Positions 1-9,300 are shown, numbered from the stretch's first letter. The stretch: DNA of 47,095 nt from Micromonospora gifhornensis (GCF_016863515.1 NZ_BOPA01000042.1:1-47095); one strand, 5' to 3'. The notes: generated by a model not told the origin, from the letters alone. Translations and numbers: made by a program.

Positions 1-63
1 CTGACTGGACGTTTAATCCACGCTCGTGGCGAGAGTGGCGGATTCATATATCGATTCTGATGA

Positions 64-735
64 CCGGGCGGGTCCTCTGAGCGTCGCGCCTACCCGTCCG
101 ACCTATCCGACGCCCGCTGGGCCCTGATCGCACCCCGACTGACCGCCTGGCGACAAGCCCGCACCGACGCCGGAGTCGGCGGCCGCACCGCCACCCACGA
201 CCTGCGCGAGATCCTCAACGCCATCCTCTACGTCAATCGCACCGGCATCGCCTGGCGACACCTGCCCCACGACCTGCCGCCCTACCAGACCGTCTACGCC
301 TACTTCGCCGCCTGGAGCAAGGAAGGCATCTTCTCCGAACTGAACTACCACCTCACCGGCCTGGTCCGTGACCACCACGGGCGGACCACCACCCCGACCG
401 CCTCCATAATGGACATCCAGAGCGTCAAGACATCCACCAACGTTCCGACCACCACCCAGGGCATCGACCCGAACAAGAAGATCGTCGGCCGCAAACGCGG
501 CATCATCACCGACACCCTCGGCCTCCTACGCACCGTGATCGTCACCGCCGCCAGCGTCAGCGACTACACCATCGGCATGGACCTGCTCGACCAGGCCACC
601 ACCGCCCATCCCACCCTGGCCAAGACCTGGGTCGACGCCGGCTTCAAAAACCGCGTCGTCGAACACCACCGCGGCTGCCCGACCACGCCTGGATCAACCA
701 GCCAACCCACCAGGAACCGTCTCCGTTTGACTTGA
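64..735 (+). pseudogene. IS5-family transposase, truncated
   Basis: The frame in phase with position 91 reads YPSDLSDARWALIAPRL and then TGIAWRHLP, typical of the N-terminal half of actinobacterial IS5-family DDE transposases. It continues through the IMDIQSVKTS and GIDPNKKIVGRKR blocks, which carry the first catalytic Asp and the G-K-R stretch. There is no ATG or GTG at the expected start: the frame is open only from a TGA at 61-63. After GFKNRVVEH the family-typical sequence is lost and the frame ends at 735 with unrelated residues, so the C-terminal third with the last catalytic acid is missing. The left flank at 1-63 probably holds the decayed IS end. The element lies directly against the second, broken copy of the gene described next, which suggests that its arrival or a later deletion destroyed that copy. 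The family call is firm; the exact IS is not identified. Confidence 0.85.
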
Positions 736-738
736 CAA

Positions 739-798
739 CTACCGCGCGGCCTGTGCATCGGCTACCTCGCGCAGTTCCCCGCCGAGCAGCCGCCACCT
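739..798 (-). pseudogene. Remnant of a tandem paralogue of the neighbouring 821-1725 gene
   Basis: On the minus strand a short frame reads WRLLGGELREVADAQAAR and stops at 739-741. The intact neighbour has WRRLGHELRETADAQAVG near residues 38-55. The pieces match at W-R-x-L-G-x-E-L-R-E-x-A-D-A-Q-A, well beyond chance for so short a stretch. It lies directly downstream of the first gene in the same orientation, so it looks like a tandem second copy whose start and body are gone, with the IS5 remnant adjoining. The homology is seen directly; the duplication-then-deletion history is inference. Confidence 0.7.
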
Positions 799-820
799 TT
801 GGCCGTGGCACCACAAGGCA

Positions 821-1725
821 TCAGAGAGGGCGCCAGTCATCCTCGAACGTCGAGGGATACGCGCCCGCAGGCAAGACCGGACGTAGCGCCTCGAAGACCC
901 GCGCGGCCCGCTCCGGCGTGTAGTCGGCGACACCGGCAGACGCACGCAGCAACCACCCCCCGGCAGGCAGTCGCTCCACCCCGATGAAGGCACCGTCATC
1001 CGCCACCTTCCGCACCCCACCGAGCCGGTCAACCACGGCGTCCGACACCACGGTCACCCAGGAATACCCCCGCAGCACCTCATCGACCTGCCAAATCGTC
1101 CGCCACGGATCAAATACAGCGCATACTCCAGCCCGGTCATGTACTCGATGCCGTAATCAAAGCCGATGAGCCCGAACAGCGGCCCAGCCTGCTCCGCAGC
1201 ATCCCGGAAAAACCGATACAGGCCGTCCTCACGGCCACTGTCGGCCAACAGAAAATCACGCGGCGCCGACACACCGAGCAACGCCAGCGTACGCCCGTCG
1301 ACCTCGTAACGGTCGACACTGATGCTCAACTGACGGACGATCCAGTCACCACCGGCGACCGCAGTGTTGAACTCGTCGACCCACTCCCGCTCACTGGCAT
1401 TGAGACTGTAGGCCTTGAACACGCCGCTATTCAGGTCACCCAGAAACCGCTGCCACTCCTGCGGGGTGTACGCGTCGCTCTCACTGTCATCGCCACCACC
1501 CTCCGTCACCCGCTCCAGACACACCTCCACCCCGAACGGACAAAGCACCTCCGGCAGCGACGCGCCCACCGCCTGAGCATCAGCCGTCTCCCTCAGCTCA
1601 TGGCCAAGCCGACGCCACCCGGACTCAAACCAGTCCCGGATCACGCGGTCACTCCGCCCACCATCACCGGACACATCAATGACGAGCTGCGCATGCACCA
1701 ACTGCGGCCGCCGACGATCCCCCAT
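821..1725 (-). pseudogene. Hypothetical protein (possible DUF3396/immunity-like), frameshifted
   Basis: Two overlapping minus-strand frames make one protein of about 300 residues. The first runs from 1725 to about 1115 and ends its sensible sequence at YALYLIR. The second is entered at the same place and reads DPWRTIWQVDEVLRGYSWVT, then VVDRLGGVRKVADDG, to the stop at 821. A single-base indel near 1110-1118 (minus-strand ctgtatttgatccg) reconciles them. The RGYSW(V/L)TV...LGG...L pattern in the C-terminal part recalls DUF3396-type proteins, a group that includes toxin-immunity proteins; this comes from memory and is weak. No signal peptide or membrane segment is seen. A scrap of a second copy follows at 739-798, and tandem copies are common among polyimmunity genes. 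The frame could equally be intact with a sequencing error. Confidence 0.6.
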
Positions 1726-1791
1726 CTGGCCCTCCCTCGTCGGGCGATCCTACGACTACCCCGACAACTGACGGGCGGACTGACACTCCAC

Positions 1792-1885
1792 GTCCTCATC
1801 GCCCCTACCAGGGATCGCAACATCGCGACGGCGCTCTTGAGCGCGGCCCGGTCTGGTCCTCATCGCCCCTACCAGGGATCGCATG
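1792..1885. CRISPR. Two-repeat CRISPR remnant without cas genes
   Basis: A 28-base string beginning gtcctcatcgcccctacc occurs at 1792-1819 and again at 1856-1883. With two more bases the first copy is a 30-base unit ending gcaac at 1821; the second copy ends gcatg, as degenerate terminal repeats often do. The unique stretch between them, 1822-1855, is 34 bases. Repeat length, spacer length, the weak ccct/aggg inner dyad and the gcaac end all fit actinobacterial type I repeats. No cas gene is visible in the window. The array is cut on its right by an IS3-type tail, so this looks like a leftover of a larger locus. With two repeats only, a fortuitous direct repeat cannot be ruled out. Confidence 0.55.
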
Positions 1886-1972
1886 TTGGTGGCCAGTTGA
1901 GATTCCCCAGTGGCGGCCACTTGGCGGGGATGGGGTTGACCCGGTTTGACGGACAGGGTCGATAATTTGATC

Positions 1973-2078
1973 TCACGCTACCCTGCGGGTTGGCCTGCGG
2001 GAATAGGCGGTCTCCTCGTACTCGCTGGGGCTGAGATAGCCGAGGGTGGAATGCCTGCGGCGGGTGTTGTACCAACCC
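1973..2078 (-). pseudogene. C-terminal tail of an IS3-type transposase
   Basis: The minus strand reads GWYNTRRRHSTLGYLSPSEY, then EETAYSRRPTRRVA and a stop at 1973-1975. This is the C-terminal end of an rve integrase core of an IS3-type OrfB: compare YNHRRRHSALGYLSPADY in the intact element at 3.4-4.3 kb, which is a related but different IS. Everything upstream of residue W is missing. Positions 1886-1972 probably hold the IS end. The fragment abuts the CRISPR-like repeats and may have arrived by the deletion that removed the rest of the array. Confidence 0.8.
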
Positions 2079-2341
2079 TAATGGCAACCGAGGACGCCCG
2101 TACCAGCCGATGGCCGTCGAGCCGGGGAATCGAGAGCGGCGCCTCGTTGAGGATCGTGGCCGTTGCTGACGCCTGTAGAAGTGGCGGGGCGTTGACCCTG
2201 GATATCGAGAGGGGCGCGCGGCGGCCGCGACGATCGACGGGGATGATCGTTTGGTGGTTCGCCGGCGGGCTGAGCCTTGGTCAGTCGTAGGCCTGGAGCC
2301 TTGCGCTCCGGCGTCTGGTCCCCTCGACCTGAAGGAGCAGA

Positions 2342-2596
2342 GTGATGATCGCCAGCACGCTCAGCCGGGACGAGCTACTCCAACTACCCGCCATGATCGA
2401 TCTCGCGACCGCCGCTCGGGCGCTCGGCATCGGCCGGACCAAGGCGTACGAATTGGCGAAGATCGGCGAATTCCCCTGCCCGGTGCTGCGGATCGGAACG
2501 TCCTACCGGGTACGCACGGCAGACCTGCTAAAGCTCATCGGCATCGAGCGAGACCAGCCCGGCCGCGAAAACCGTCCAGCCCGGACGGACAGCTGA
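2342..2596 (+). CDS. xis: Excisionase-like helix-turn-helix protein (Xis)
   Basis: This small 84-residue protein carries a MerR/excisionase-type winged helix: IDLATAARALGIGRTKAYELA followed by FPCPVLRIGTSYRVRTADLLKLIGI, the usual tail in which the wing is read out by R-x-G. Such proteins bend attachment-site DNA and direct the integrase towards excision in actinobacterial integrative elements (family knowledge). A strong AAGGAG at 2329-2334 precedes the start. GTG at 2342 or ATG at 2345 are both possible; the ATG has slightly better spacing. The gene lies upstream of a tyrosine recombinase in the same orientation, as in pSAM2-like elements, but an antisense RHH gene and a hairpin sit between them. 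Because the integrase is broken, Xis here probably has no working partner. Confidence 0.85.
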   Translation: MMIASTLSRDELLQLPAMIDLATAARALGIGRTKAYELAKIGEFPCPVLRIGTSYRVRTADLLKLIGIERDQPGRENRPARTDS

Positions 2597-2603
2597 ACGA
2601 CAG

Positions 2604-2837
2604 CTATCGGGGTGGGTCTGCCTCGTCCGGCGCCGGGGCAGCCCACACCGGCCGGTATCGGCCGGCGAGCACGTCATCGACGAGCAACGCGACGACCCCC
2701 GACGGCGTGAGATCAGGCCGCAGCACCGCCAGCCGTTCGATCTCCGAAGGCGTGAGCCGGATCTTGACCTGCTGATCGCGCTTCTCGCGGGCAGGCAACG
2801 GCGGCAGGTTCTCGGCAGCAGAACGCCGTCGCGGCAT
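2604..2837 (-). CDS. Small ribbon-helix-helix-like protein between xis and int
   Basis: This 77-residue protein begins MPRRRSAAENLPPLPAREKR and continues QQVKIRLTPSEIERLAVLRP and SGVVALLVDDVLAGRY. A basic start, the short beta-strand VKIRLT and two amphipathic helices fit an Arc/CopG-type ribbon-helix-helix DNA-binding fold. It is encoded on the strand opposite to xis and int, converging on xis with a 7-base gap. Its own upstream region contains the 21-base palindrome at 2938-2958, a natural operator candidate. It could be an autoregulator that also controls the integrase promoter, or the antitoxin-like half of an incomplete pair; no toxin partner is seen. The frame has good coding character, but the functional call rests on pattern only. 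Confidence 0.6.
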   Translation of the reverse strand: MPRRRSAAENLPPLPAREKRDQQVKIRLTPSEIERLAVLRPDLTPSGVVALLVDDVLAGRYRPVWAAPAPDEADPPR

Positions 2838-2937
2838 TCCTCAACTCCTCGGCGAGCAGCTCGAACGGTGGGGATGACGAGTCGAGGTTCCCACATCCCA
2901 CACCGCCCACCACCAGCCACCACCACACGAGCCAATT

Positions 2938-2958
2938 CGGTACCATTAATAGGTACCG
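2938..2958. promoter_or_regulatory. 21-bp palindrome, candidate operator
   Basis: The arms cggtacc (2938-2944) and ggtaccg (2952-2958) are perfect inverted repeats around the AT core attaata. It lies between the divergent RHH gene start (2837) and integrase start (3053), in an AT-rich dip where promoters are expected. A dimeric RHH or Xis protein could bind it. No -10 or -35 assignment is made. Confidence 0.5.
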
Positions 2959-2985
2959 CTTTACGGTGCCGCGATATCGGCTCAC

Positions 2986-3017
2986 CGCTCTGGCCTCAGA
3001 ACCCTGAGGCCAGAGCG
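2986..3017. terminator. Strong 14-bp stem hairpin upstream of int
   Basis: Cgctctggcctcag at 2986-2999 pairs perfectly with ctgaggccagagcg at 3004-3017 across a four-base aacc loop. There is no T tract, as is common for actinobacterial hairpin terminators. It lies 35 bases before the integrase start, so it could stop read-through from xis into int, or act in the int leader as a control point. Confidence 0.7.
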
Positions 3018-3052
3018 CCAGCCCTCCCCCTTCGCGAAAGGACAGGTCCCAC

Positions 3053-3403
3053 GTGAGCAGCTCAGACCCGATCAAGAAGATCACTCTTCGCAACGGCAAA
3101 ACCCGCTACCGGTTCGTCCTCGACGTCGGACGCAAACCGGACGGCCGCCGGGATCAGTGGACGTACACCTTCGACACCAAGAAAGAAGTCCGGGCCGAGT
3201 ACGCCCGGATCAAACACGAGACCGACCGCGGCACGTACGTCCGGTCCGGCAAGGTCACGGTCGACGAGTTCCTCGACGAGTGGTTGGCATCCGCCACCCG
3301 CGACGTGGAGGAGGCCACGGCTTCGAACTACCGGGACGCGCTCCTACCGGTCCGGGCTCGACTCGGTGGAAAGCCGCTCCAGGACGTCAACGAGGCAGAC
3401 TGA
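3053..3403 (+). pseudogene. int: Tyrosine site-specific integrase, N-terminal fragment
   Basis: The protein starts MSSSDPIKKITLRNGKTRYR, an AP2-like arm-binding start typical of actinobacterial phage and ICE integrases. It goes on FDTKKEVRAEYARIKHETDR, and the SAM-like core-binding domain begins TVDEFLDEWLASATRDVEEA and SNYRDALLPVRARLGG. It stops at residue 116 because the IS3-family element at 3401-4695 supplies an in-frame TGA at its very end. The catalytic domain with the R-H-R-Y residues is not found beyond the IS, so it was deleted as well as interrupted. GTG at 3053 follows cgaaaggaca as ribosome-binding site. With xis and the RHH gene it marks a dead integrative element. Confidence 0.9.
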
Positions 3404-3430
3404 GGTTCCCCCCGGGATGTGGACACCGGG

Positions 3431-4327
3431 TTATGCCGCGATCTGGTGCAGCGTAGTCGGTGTAAGGGTTTGTTCGTAGTCGGCGGGGCTGAGGTAGCCG
3501 AGTGCGGAGTGGCGGCGTCGGTGGTTGTAGAAGGCGATCCACCGGAACACGTCGCGGCGGGCGTCGGCTTCGCTGGTCCAGGTGCGGCGGTCGACGTCGA
3601 GTTCGCGTTTGAGGGTGGCGAAGAACGACTCGGCCAGGGCGTTGTCGTACGACGATCCGACGCGTCCCATGGAACGGCGGACACCGTGGCGGCGACAGGC
3701 GTCGGCGAAGCCACCGCCGCTGTTCGAGCCCCTGTCCGAGTGGAAGATCACGTCCTGGACGTGGCCGCCGCGGGCGGCGACCGCAGCGTCGAGGGCGTCG
3801 ATGACCAGTTCCGCGCGCATGTGGGTGTTGATCGACCAGCCGATCAGGCGGCGGGTGGCGATGTCGATGACGGTGGCCAGGTAGAGCCAGCTCTCGCCGA
3901 CGCGTAGGTAGGTGATGTCGCCGCACCACCGCCGGTCCGGTGCGGCGGCGGTGAAGTCGCGGCCGATCAGGTCCGGCACCGGCGGGGCGGCCGGATCCGC
4001 GATGGTGGTGCGTTTACGGCGGCGCAGGTGCCGGCCCACCACGTCGCGTTGCCGCATGATCCGCTCCACCCGCTTGCGGTTGACCCGCACGCCCTGGTGG
4101 TGCAGCTCGACGGTCACCCGTGGGGAGCCGTAGGTGCCGCCGGAGTCGGCGTGAATCCTGGTGATCTGCTCAGCGAGGGCGTCTTCGCCAGCAGCGCGTT
4201 CCTGCCGGGTCGGCTCGCTGGCGACCCACCGGTAGAACCCGGAGCGGGATACCGCCAGGATCCGGCACAGCCGCTTGACGCTCCAGATGGCGCGGTGGGT
4301 GGAGATGAACCGGAAGCGGCTGGTCAC
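3431..4327 (-). CDS. IS3-family transposase OrfB (rve integrase core)
   Basis: This 298-residue protein starts MTSRFRFISTHRAIWSVKRL and has the HTH_21 segment ADSGGTYGSPRVTVELHHQG followed by the rve core. The catalytic triad is visible: D in WCGDITYL, D in FHSDRGS and E in NALAESFF. It ends with the usual FYNHRRRHSALGYLSPADYE signature. Its ATG overlaps the orfA stop by four bases (ATGA), so translation may be coupled, or an OrfAB fusion may form by frameshifting as in other IS3 members. Full length and no visible defects: probably active. Confidence 0.95.
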   Translation of the reverse strand: MTSRFRFISTHRAIWSVKRLCRILAVSRSGFYRWVASEPTRQERAAGEDALAEQITRIHADSGGTYGSPRVTVELHHQGVRVNRKRVERIMRQRDVVGRHLRRRKRTTIADPAAPPVPDLIGRDFTAAAPDRRWCGDITYLRVGESWLYLATVIDIATRRLIGWSINTHMRAELVIDALDAAVAARGGHVQDVIFHSDRGSNSGGGFADACRRHGVRRSMGRVGSSYDNALAESFFATLKRELDVDRRTWTSEADARRDVFRWIAFYNHRRRHSALGYLSPADYEQTLTPTTLHQIAA

Positions 4328-4677
4328 CGATCCATCTCCTTCGCGAAATAGGCAGCTGCCTTACGCAGGATCTCCTTCTCCTGCCGCAACTCAGCCACCT
4401 CACGCCGCAGCCGGGCGATCTCCGCGTCCTTGTCCGCCACCGACAGCCCGTCCCCACCCGATGCCGAGCCCGTCCCGGTCTGCCGCTCCTGCTTACGAAC
4501 CCAGTTCCGCAGCGTCTCGTGACTCATCCCCAACTCACGGGCGACCTGGTTGATCGGCCGCCCCGACGAACGGACCAGGTCAACCGCGTCACGCTGAAAC
4601 TCTTCCGTGTACTTCGATGGACGCCCCAACGGGGACACCCCTTCCTCTGGACCAACATCCAGTCTCAGGGTGTCCAC
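4324..4677 (-). CDS. IS3-family transposase OrfA (HTH, leucine zipper)
   Basis: This 117-residue protein contains GRPSKYTEEFQRDAVDLVRS, an IS3/IS911-type HTH, then the recognition helix in INQVARELGMSHETLRNWVR, and a C-terminal coiled coil DAEIARLRREVAELRQEKEI. The GTG at 4677 lies inside the terminal inverted repeat, giving MDTLRLDVGP; a start about 16 codons in (at GRPSKY) would be more typical. OrfA binds the IS ends and partners OrfB. Confidence 0.9.
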   Translation of the reverse strand: MDTLRLDVGPEEGVSPLGRPSKYTEEFQRDAVDLVRSSGRPINQVARELGMSHETLRNWVRKQERQTGTGSASGGDGLSVADKDAEIARLRREVAELRQEKEILRKAAAYFAKEMDR

Positions 4678-4814
4678 ATCTCAGGGGGAAGCCCAACCCT
4701 GGAATTTTGATCGATCCTGTCAGTTAGGCGATTACACGTTCAGGTCAGATGCTCGGCGAGGCTACTTGAAAGCTGCACACGGGACCTGGCACTCGCGCAC
4801 GCCCAAGCCCAATC

Positions 4815-4968
4815 GTGGAAGCCCGGCTCCGCGCCCGTAGTCAGCAGGCCATCGCCACGTTAAGACCAAAGATCCTGATCACGCCGCGCTGCGGACCCCA
4901 CACGGTGCCCGTGGTCGTACGGGCCACCCTGGTCCCATTTCTCGCCGTGACCAGCCGCTACTCAGGAT
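4815..4968 (+). pseudogene. IS5-type transposase C-terminal remnant
   Basis: The plus strand reads EARLRARSQQAIATL, then RPKILITPRC and HTVPVVVRATLV. The intact IS5-family transposase at 31.0-31.8 kb ends AKIRARGERAIATL, KTWKILTKLRC and TPIVQAILVL. The match is gapless over about 38 positions. No other part of that transposase is seen nearby. The rest of 4696-5066 holds nothing that I can assign. Confidence 0.65.
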
Positions 4969-5066
4969 GGACGGCGCCCTGCATGCTCCGCGTCGCTATG
5001 GGCGACCCTGCGTAGCTAGGATCAGACCGCTTAGCGCAGCATCACGGATCTCGAGACGAGGCTCCA

Positions 5067-5953
5067 TGGCCCACGTGGACGATGAGTTCCCGCAGCACCT
5101 TCTCGGCTACCGACGTGACCCGAAATGGCGGGATATGTCGGACTATCTAGTTCACTTCACCGAGAACGAAGTCAATCTCGTTTCGATCCTTCAGGAGGGT
5201 GAGATCCGGCCGGGAGGACCGTTCGGCTCGGCCGCAAATCTGGAGGACCGGCTGGGCTCCCAGAAGTCGGTCTGCCTCAGCGAGGTTCCTCTGGACCAAC
5301 TCAACAGGCTGATGGCGCGTCACGGACGGTATGGGCTGGGATTCACCCGTGACTTTATACGCCAGCGAGGAGGTGCGAGAGTCTGGTATCTCGATCGAGA
5401 TGCGCCAGCACAAATCGCATTCAACGAAATGGTTCGCCAGGCGATGATAGGCGGCGTCAATCCTGCTGCAGAAATCTGGAGGTTGACACCCTTCATCGAT
5501 CGCGTAACGCCGGGAAAGTACGAATTCGAATGGGAGAGGGAGTGGCGGGTTGTTGGAGGACTCAGTTTCGAGCATTCCGATCTCGCATTTGTGCTTCTCC
5601 CGAACGGCGACCGACAGAAAGTGGAACAAGATTTTGCACTCGAGGCCCCCTACATTCACCACGACGGTAGCGCAACCGGCTGGAGTGCGATCCCGGAAGC
5701 CCTGGGAAGCAAGCTCGATGAAATGACAGCCAAATTCCTCGAAGAATTCGGCGACCCGAACAATCATTTACCCTGGGATGAAGGAGAGTACGTCTGGCTC
5801 GTGCCCGAGTGGAGCACAGAAGGTGCGGTTGAATACCTTTTCTCGGAACTAGGAGACAGTGTCCGCGAGCAGCTCGTTGGCCACTTGGATAGCATTAGCT
5901 TTCAGTGGCTACGGATCCGCGACATGAGGGAGCTCGCCGAGGGCGCCCGCTAA
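5067..5953 (+). CDS. AbiGi-like putative abortive-infection protein
   Basis: This 295-residue protein starts MAHVDDEFPQHLLGYRRD. Its first third, SDYLVHFTENEVNLVSILQE, then SVCLSEVPLDQLNRLMARHG and YGLGFTRDFIRQRGGARVWY, and later FEWEREWRVVGGL, match the pattern I recall for the AbiGi family (putative abortive phage resistance) and the wider group of DUF2971/DarT-like proteins with an ADP-ribosyltransferase-like fold. ATG 5067 is chosen because the upstream in-frame extension lacks family similarity; ggctcc precedes it and the ribosome-binding site is weak. No partner toxin gene is adjacent, although AbiGi is usually described with AbiGii. The base composition is clearly lower in GC than in its neighbours, which points to recent acquisition. 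The call rests on pattern memory. Confidence 0.6.
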
Positions 5954-6061
5954 CTTGATCTTTAACCTGCTGGGTGGCGGCATCGACCCTATCATGGGAA
6001 CAGCCCTTGATCGATCATTCCTCTTGTCTAGGGAAAAAGATCGCAAACCAAGGGCTGTCTG

Positions 6062-6298
6062 GTGATCAGTGTGCACGATGCCGGGGCGACCGATGAGGTC
6101 GGGCGGTTGGCCGCGTTTCGGTGGAGTTCCACGCCTGTCTGACCGCTCGCGGGGACGCGTTGTTCGAGCTGGCCGACGCGCTGTTATGTGGTGACGCGCC
6201 GGTGCGGTCCCTGGCGGAGTTGTCGTTGGTGGACTACACAGGGCGCACGAGGCCGACCTGGCGGGTTACGCTACTCGGCATAGGTGGGTCCGCTACTT
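6062..6298 (+). pseudogene. N-terminal remnant of an actinobacterial transposase (NF041680-like)
   Basis: From GTG 6062 the frame reads MISVHDAGATDEVGRLAAFR. After a one-base shift it reads VEFHACLTARGDALFELADA and LLCGDAPVRSLAELSLV, the conserved start of a large actinobacterial transposase group (EF.CLT.R.DALFEL.DALLC..GPV.SL.ELSL). The following EHRRGHG motif and the whole catalytic part are missing. The sequence before it (about 5995-6055, with cccttgatcgatcattcc) is probably the IS left end and 6299-6330 the right end, giving an internally deleted element of about 350 bp. It separates the AbiGi-like gene from the NACHT gene. Confidence 0.7.
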
Positions 6299-6323
6299 GA
6301 TCGCTCATTATCGATGTCGTGGG

Positions 6324-9300
6324 CTAACCCTGATCAGCAAGCATCGAGAGGGCGCTGATTAGCGGTCCAAATGAGCGCCTTTGCCACGAGGACTCATCTG
6401 TCAAGTTTATCAGCGCGGTCATCTCGCGAATGGCGTGTTGGTGAGCGCCAGTCTGAAGGAGACGGATAGCTGAAATCATCCTGTACTCAAGTGAAGCGTC
6501 GCGCGCCATCAGAACTTCACGCCAGAGTTGCTGTGCCCCCCGCAGGTCTCCAGCAGCGGCGAGATGGTCCGCCACTGCGGCGCGGTCGCCAATGGGCAGA
6601 TGTCGATTCATGATCGCATCGAGAATGTCCTCCGAACTGGCAAGCCCAGCGGCTGTAATCCACGCTTTGGCGGCGGTAATGATACAGAAGGGCTGCTCCG
6701 TGCTGGTAGCTATCGCCCGGGCTGCTAGCCACGTCGCCATCTCGACCAGGCCGTGTTGGGCACATGACTCAGCCACGATGGCGCATTCCCACCCGCCCAG
6801 GGCCTTGCGTTGCTCCAGGATCAGGCGCAGCTCGTCGGCGACGGTCGGGCCAGTAATCTCAAGCCATGCCTCAACGGCGCCCTCCAGGTCCAATCCGTCG
6901 ATCCGCGGCGCGGCGACGAGATCCTTGGCAATTGCAACGGCTTGATCTCGACCCCCTGCCTCCGCTAACGCGGACAGGATCCTGCCCGGCCCGGATATCG
7001 GCTCGGTTGCACGCCGCTGCAAGTGGCTGGACAGGGTTTCTCGGATCGAGTCGCCAGCTGTCATCAGCCAGGCGTTGACCGCATTGCGGATGTCGTAGCC
7101 GTCCGACTCAGGGTCGAGCACGACCTCGCTAGCCAACGACGCGGCCTCGCTGAGATGACCTGCTTTAGCCAGCCCTTGCGCGACCGATGCCCGGTCCTCC
7201 GGTGCCCGCCGCTCTTGTAAAGCGGTGAGGACGAATGTGGGATCGGGATTGTCTGCGGTGGACAAATAGGCGGCGACGGCCTCGTCGAGTCGCCATGACG
7301 GACACGCTGGATCGGTCAGTGCCAGCCTCGCCAGTTCATGAGCCTCGGCTCGTAGGCCAGCTTCTGCGAACGCCTCGCTGATCTCGATACAGTGATGTGG
7401 GGACTGGCTTGCCTGTTGACGCACGGCGTCGGCGATTCGGCCAAGGTCGCGGTCGTCAGCGATTCGCAGCCATGCCTGGACCGCCGTCCGTAGCGCGGAC
7501 GGGTCTAGTGAGGCGTTGCTGACGACGATCTCGCTGATGGTGCCTGCCGCATCGCTATCCGAGTTGGCTAGTTCGTTGGCGGCGTCTGCGCGGCTGGTCG
7601 GGTGGGCGTGAGGATCGTGTGCCAGTCGGACTAGCAGCGTTTCGGCGAGCGGGTCTTGCGGGTCGAGGTCGCGTAGGGCACGTGCGATGCGCACGGTGTC
7701 GTCGTCCTGGGCCAGCGAGACGATTCGCTTAAGAATCGGCAATGCGACTGCGGGGTCAGCCGCTCGCCCGAGTGCTGTCGCGGCCTCGATGCGTAGCAGT
7801 AACGGCAGCTGAGGGTGCTCCGCCAGGTAGGTTAGGCGCTGGGCGACGGTCGGGTTTTCGGCGAGAGCGCCGAGGACGTCCATGATCGAGAAGACTGGGG
7901 TGCGCGAAAGGCTTGCTCGCCCAGCGACATCTGCGACGCGGCCACTTTGCTCCAGGACGGCGTTGCCGATGGCGAGGTCCACTAGCCGGTCGACGACGAG
8001 TTGGGCGTCCTCCGGCGGCGTGACGGGCATCTCTGCCATCACACGTCCAGCCAGCATCGCGCGTTCAGGGTTTCGGGCGAGCAGTCGGCGCAGGATCAGC
8101 GATACGTTGTTGCCAGGGCGTCGGCTCCACATGACGAACAGGAACAGTACGAAGCTGCGGTCGGCGGGCTTGAGTCCGCGGGCTATCCAGGAATCCAGGT
8201 CGGGGAAGGTCGCGTCGATCCTCTCGGCATGCGCCTCGGCGGCCAGGTACTCGGCGAACGAGTGGTGCAGAAACCGCGGCCCGTCGCCTTCGTAGACGAA
8301 CAACCCGCTACCGATGAGCAACAGTTGAAGGTCTTCCTCCCATCCAGGCGCACGGTTCACGTCGTTGGGTGTGTGGCTACTCACCCACTCTTCAGCCACG
8401 CGAGCAAGTGACTGCTCGCTCTCCAGTCGCGTGAGCGCCAGGTGCTGAATCAGCTGGAGACGGTGCTGGTGAATCCACTTGGCAAGGGGGTACCGGGTTG
8501 GATGGCCAGCCTCCAGCCTCCGAAGCTCTGCCGATGTTCCGCGCCCGCTTGCCTCCTCGTCGATTAGGTAAGCGAAGAAGCGCTCATATAGTTCGAGCCG
8601 TCCCGAGGGCAAGGGGCGGTTGGGTTCCAGCGTGTATGAGATGGCGGCGATGGTTGCCAGCAACGGGTTCCGTACGAGATCACGCAGTCGGCTGTCCCCG
8701 GTCTGGCGTAGGAACCGATCCGCCGACTCCTCCGCGTTCGTCACGTCCTGAGCGGTGAACCACTGTCTGGCGAACGTCTCAAGTTGTTCGCGTCCGAACG
8801 GCTCGATGCTGTAGTGGCCGACTTGCCGCGCGCGGAGCGGCGCGAACTCGGTGTCGGGAAGTTTGCGGGTGGTGACGACGACGCGGTAAGGCCCGGCTGG
8901 CCGGCAGTGGGTCGCGATGGCTTGGATTACATCTCCCCGCGCCGTGCGGTCGACGATTTCGTCGAGACCGTCTACGATGATCAGCCAACGGGTGCCCTGC
9001 AGGGGCCGCTCGAAGATTGCAGGCAATGGGCTCGTCACGAGTCGCATGCCCAGGGTTTGACCAGTCGCCTTTGCTAGGGCTTCGCTCCACGTCGCTGAGC
9101 CGGCAAGTGCACGGGCTGGCACACGAAGCGGTATCACCGGCTCGCGCAGAGGTGCGTCAGCACCGCTGCTCAGGCGAAGCCAGATTCGCGACAGCCGCAA
9201 TGCAAGGTACTGCCCGAACGTCGACTTGCCCGCGCCGGGTTCGCCAGTCACGACTAGATGTTCGTGGCGGTCGAGCGCCTCCGCGACTTCTATGACCGAA

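Larger units (their letters stand above)
3401..4695 (-). mobile_element. IS3-family insertion sequence, complete
   Basis: The element is about 1295 bp with imperfect 27-bp terminal inverted repeats: the left end starts tgaggttccccccgggatgt and the complement of the right end starts tgggcttccccctgagatgt, both then running into ggacacc, with about four mismatches. Two overlapping minus-strand genes (orfA, orfB) fill it. Flanks (agac on the left, accc on the right) show no clear target duplication, consistent with loss of the rest of int after insertion. Confidence 0.85.

Noticed and set aside
739..1032. Long alternative minus frame across the second half of the frameshifted gene
   Set aside because: Only its last 20 codons (the paralogue scrap) make sense; the rest is a shadow of the 821-1078 frame.
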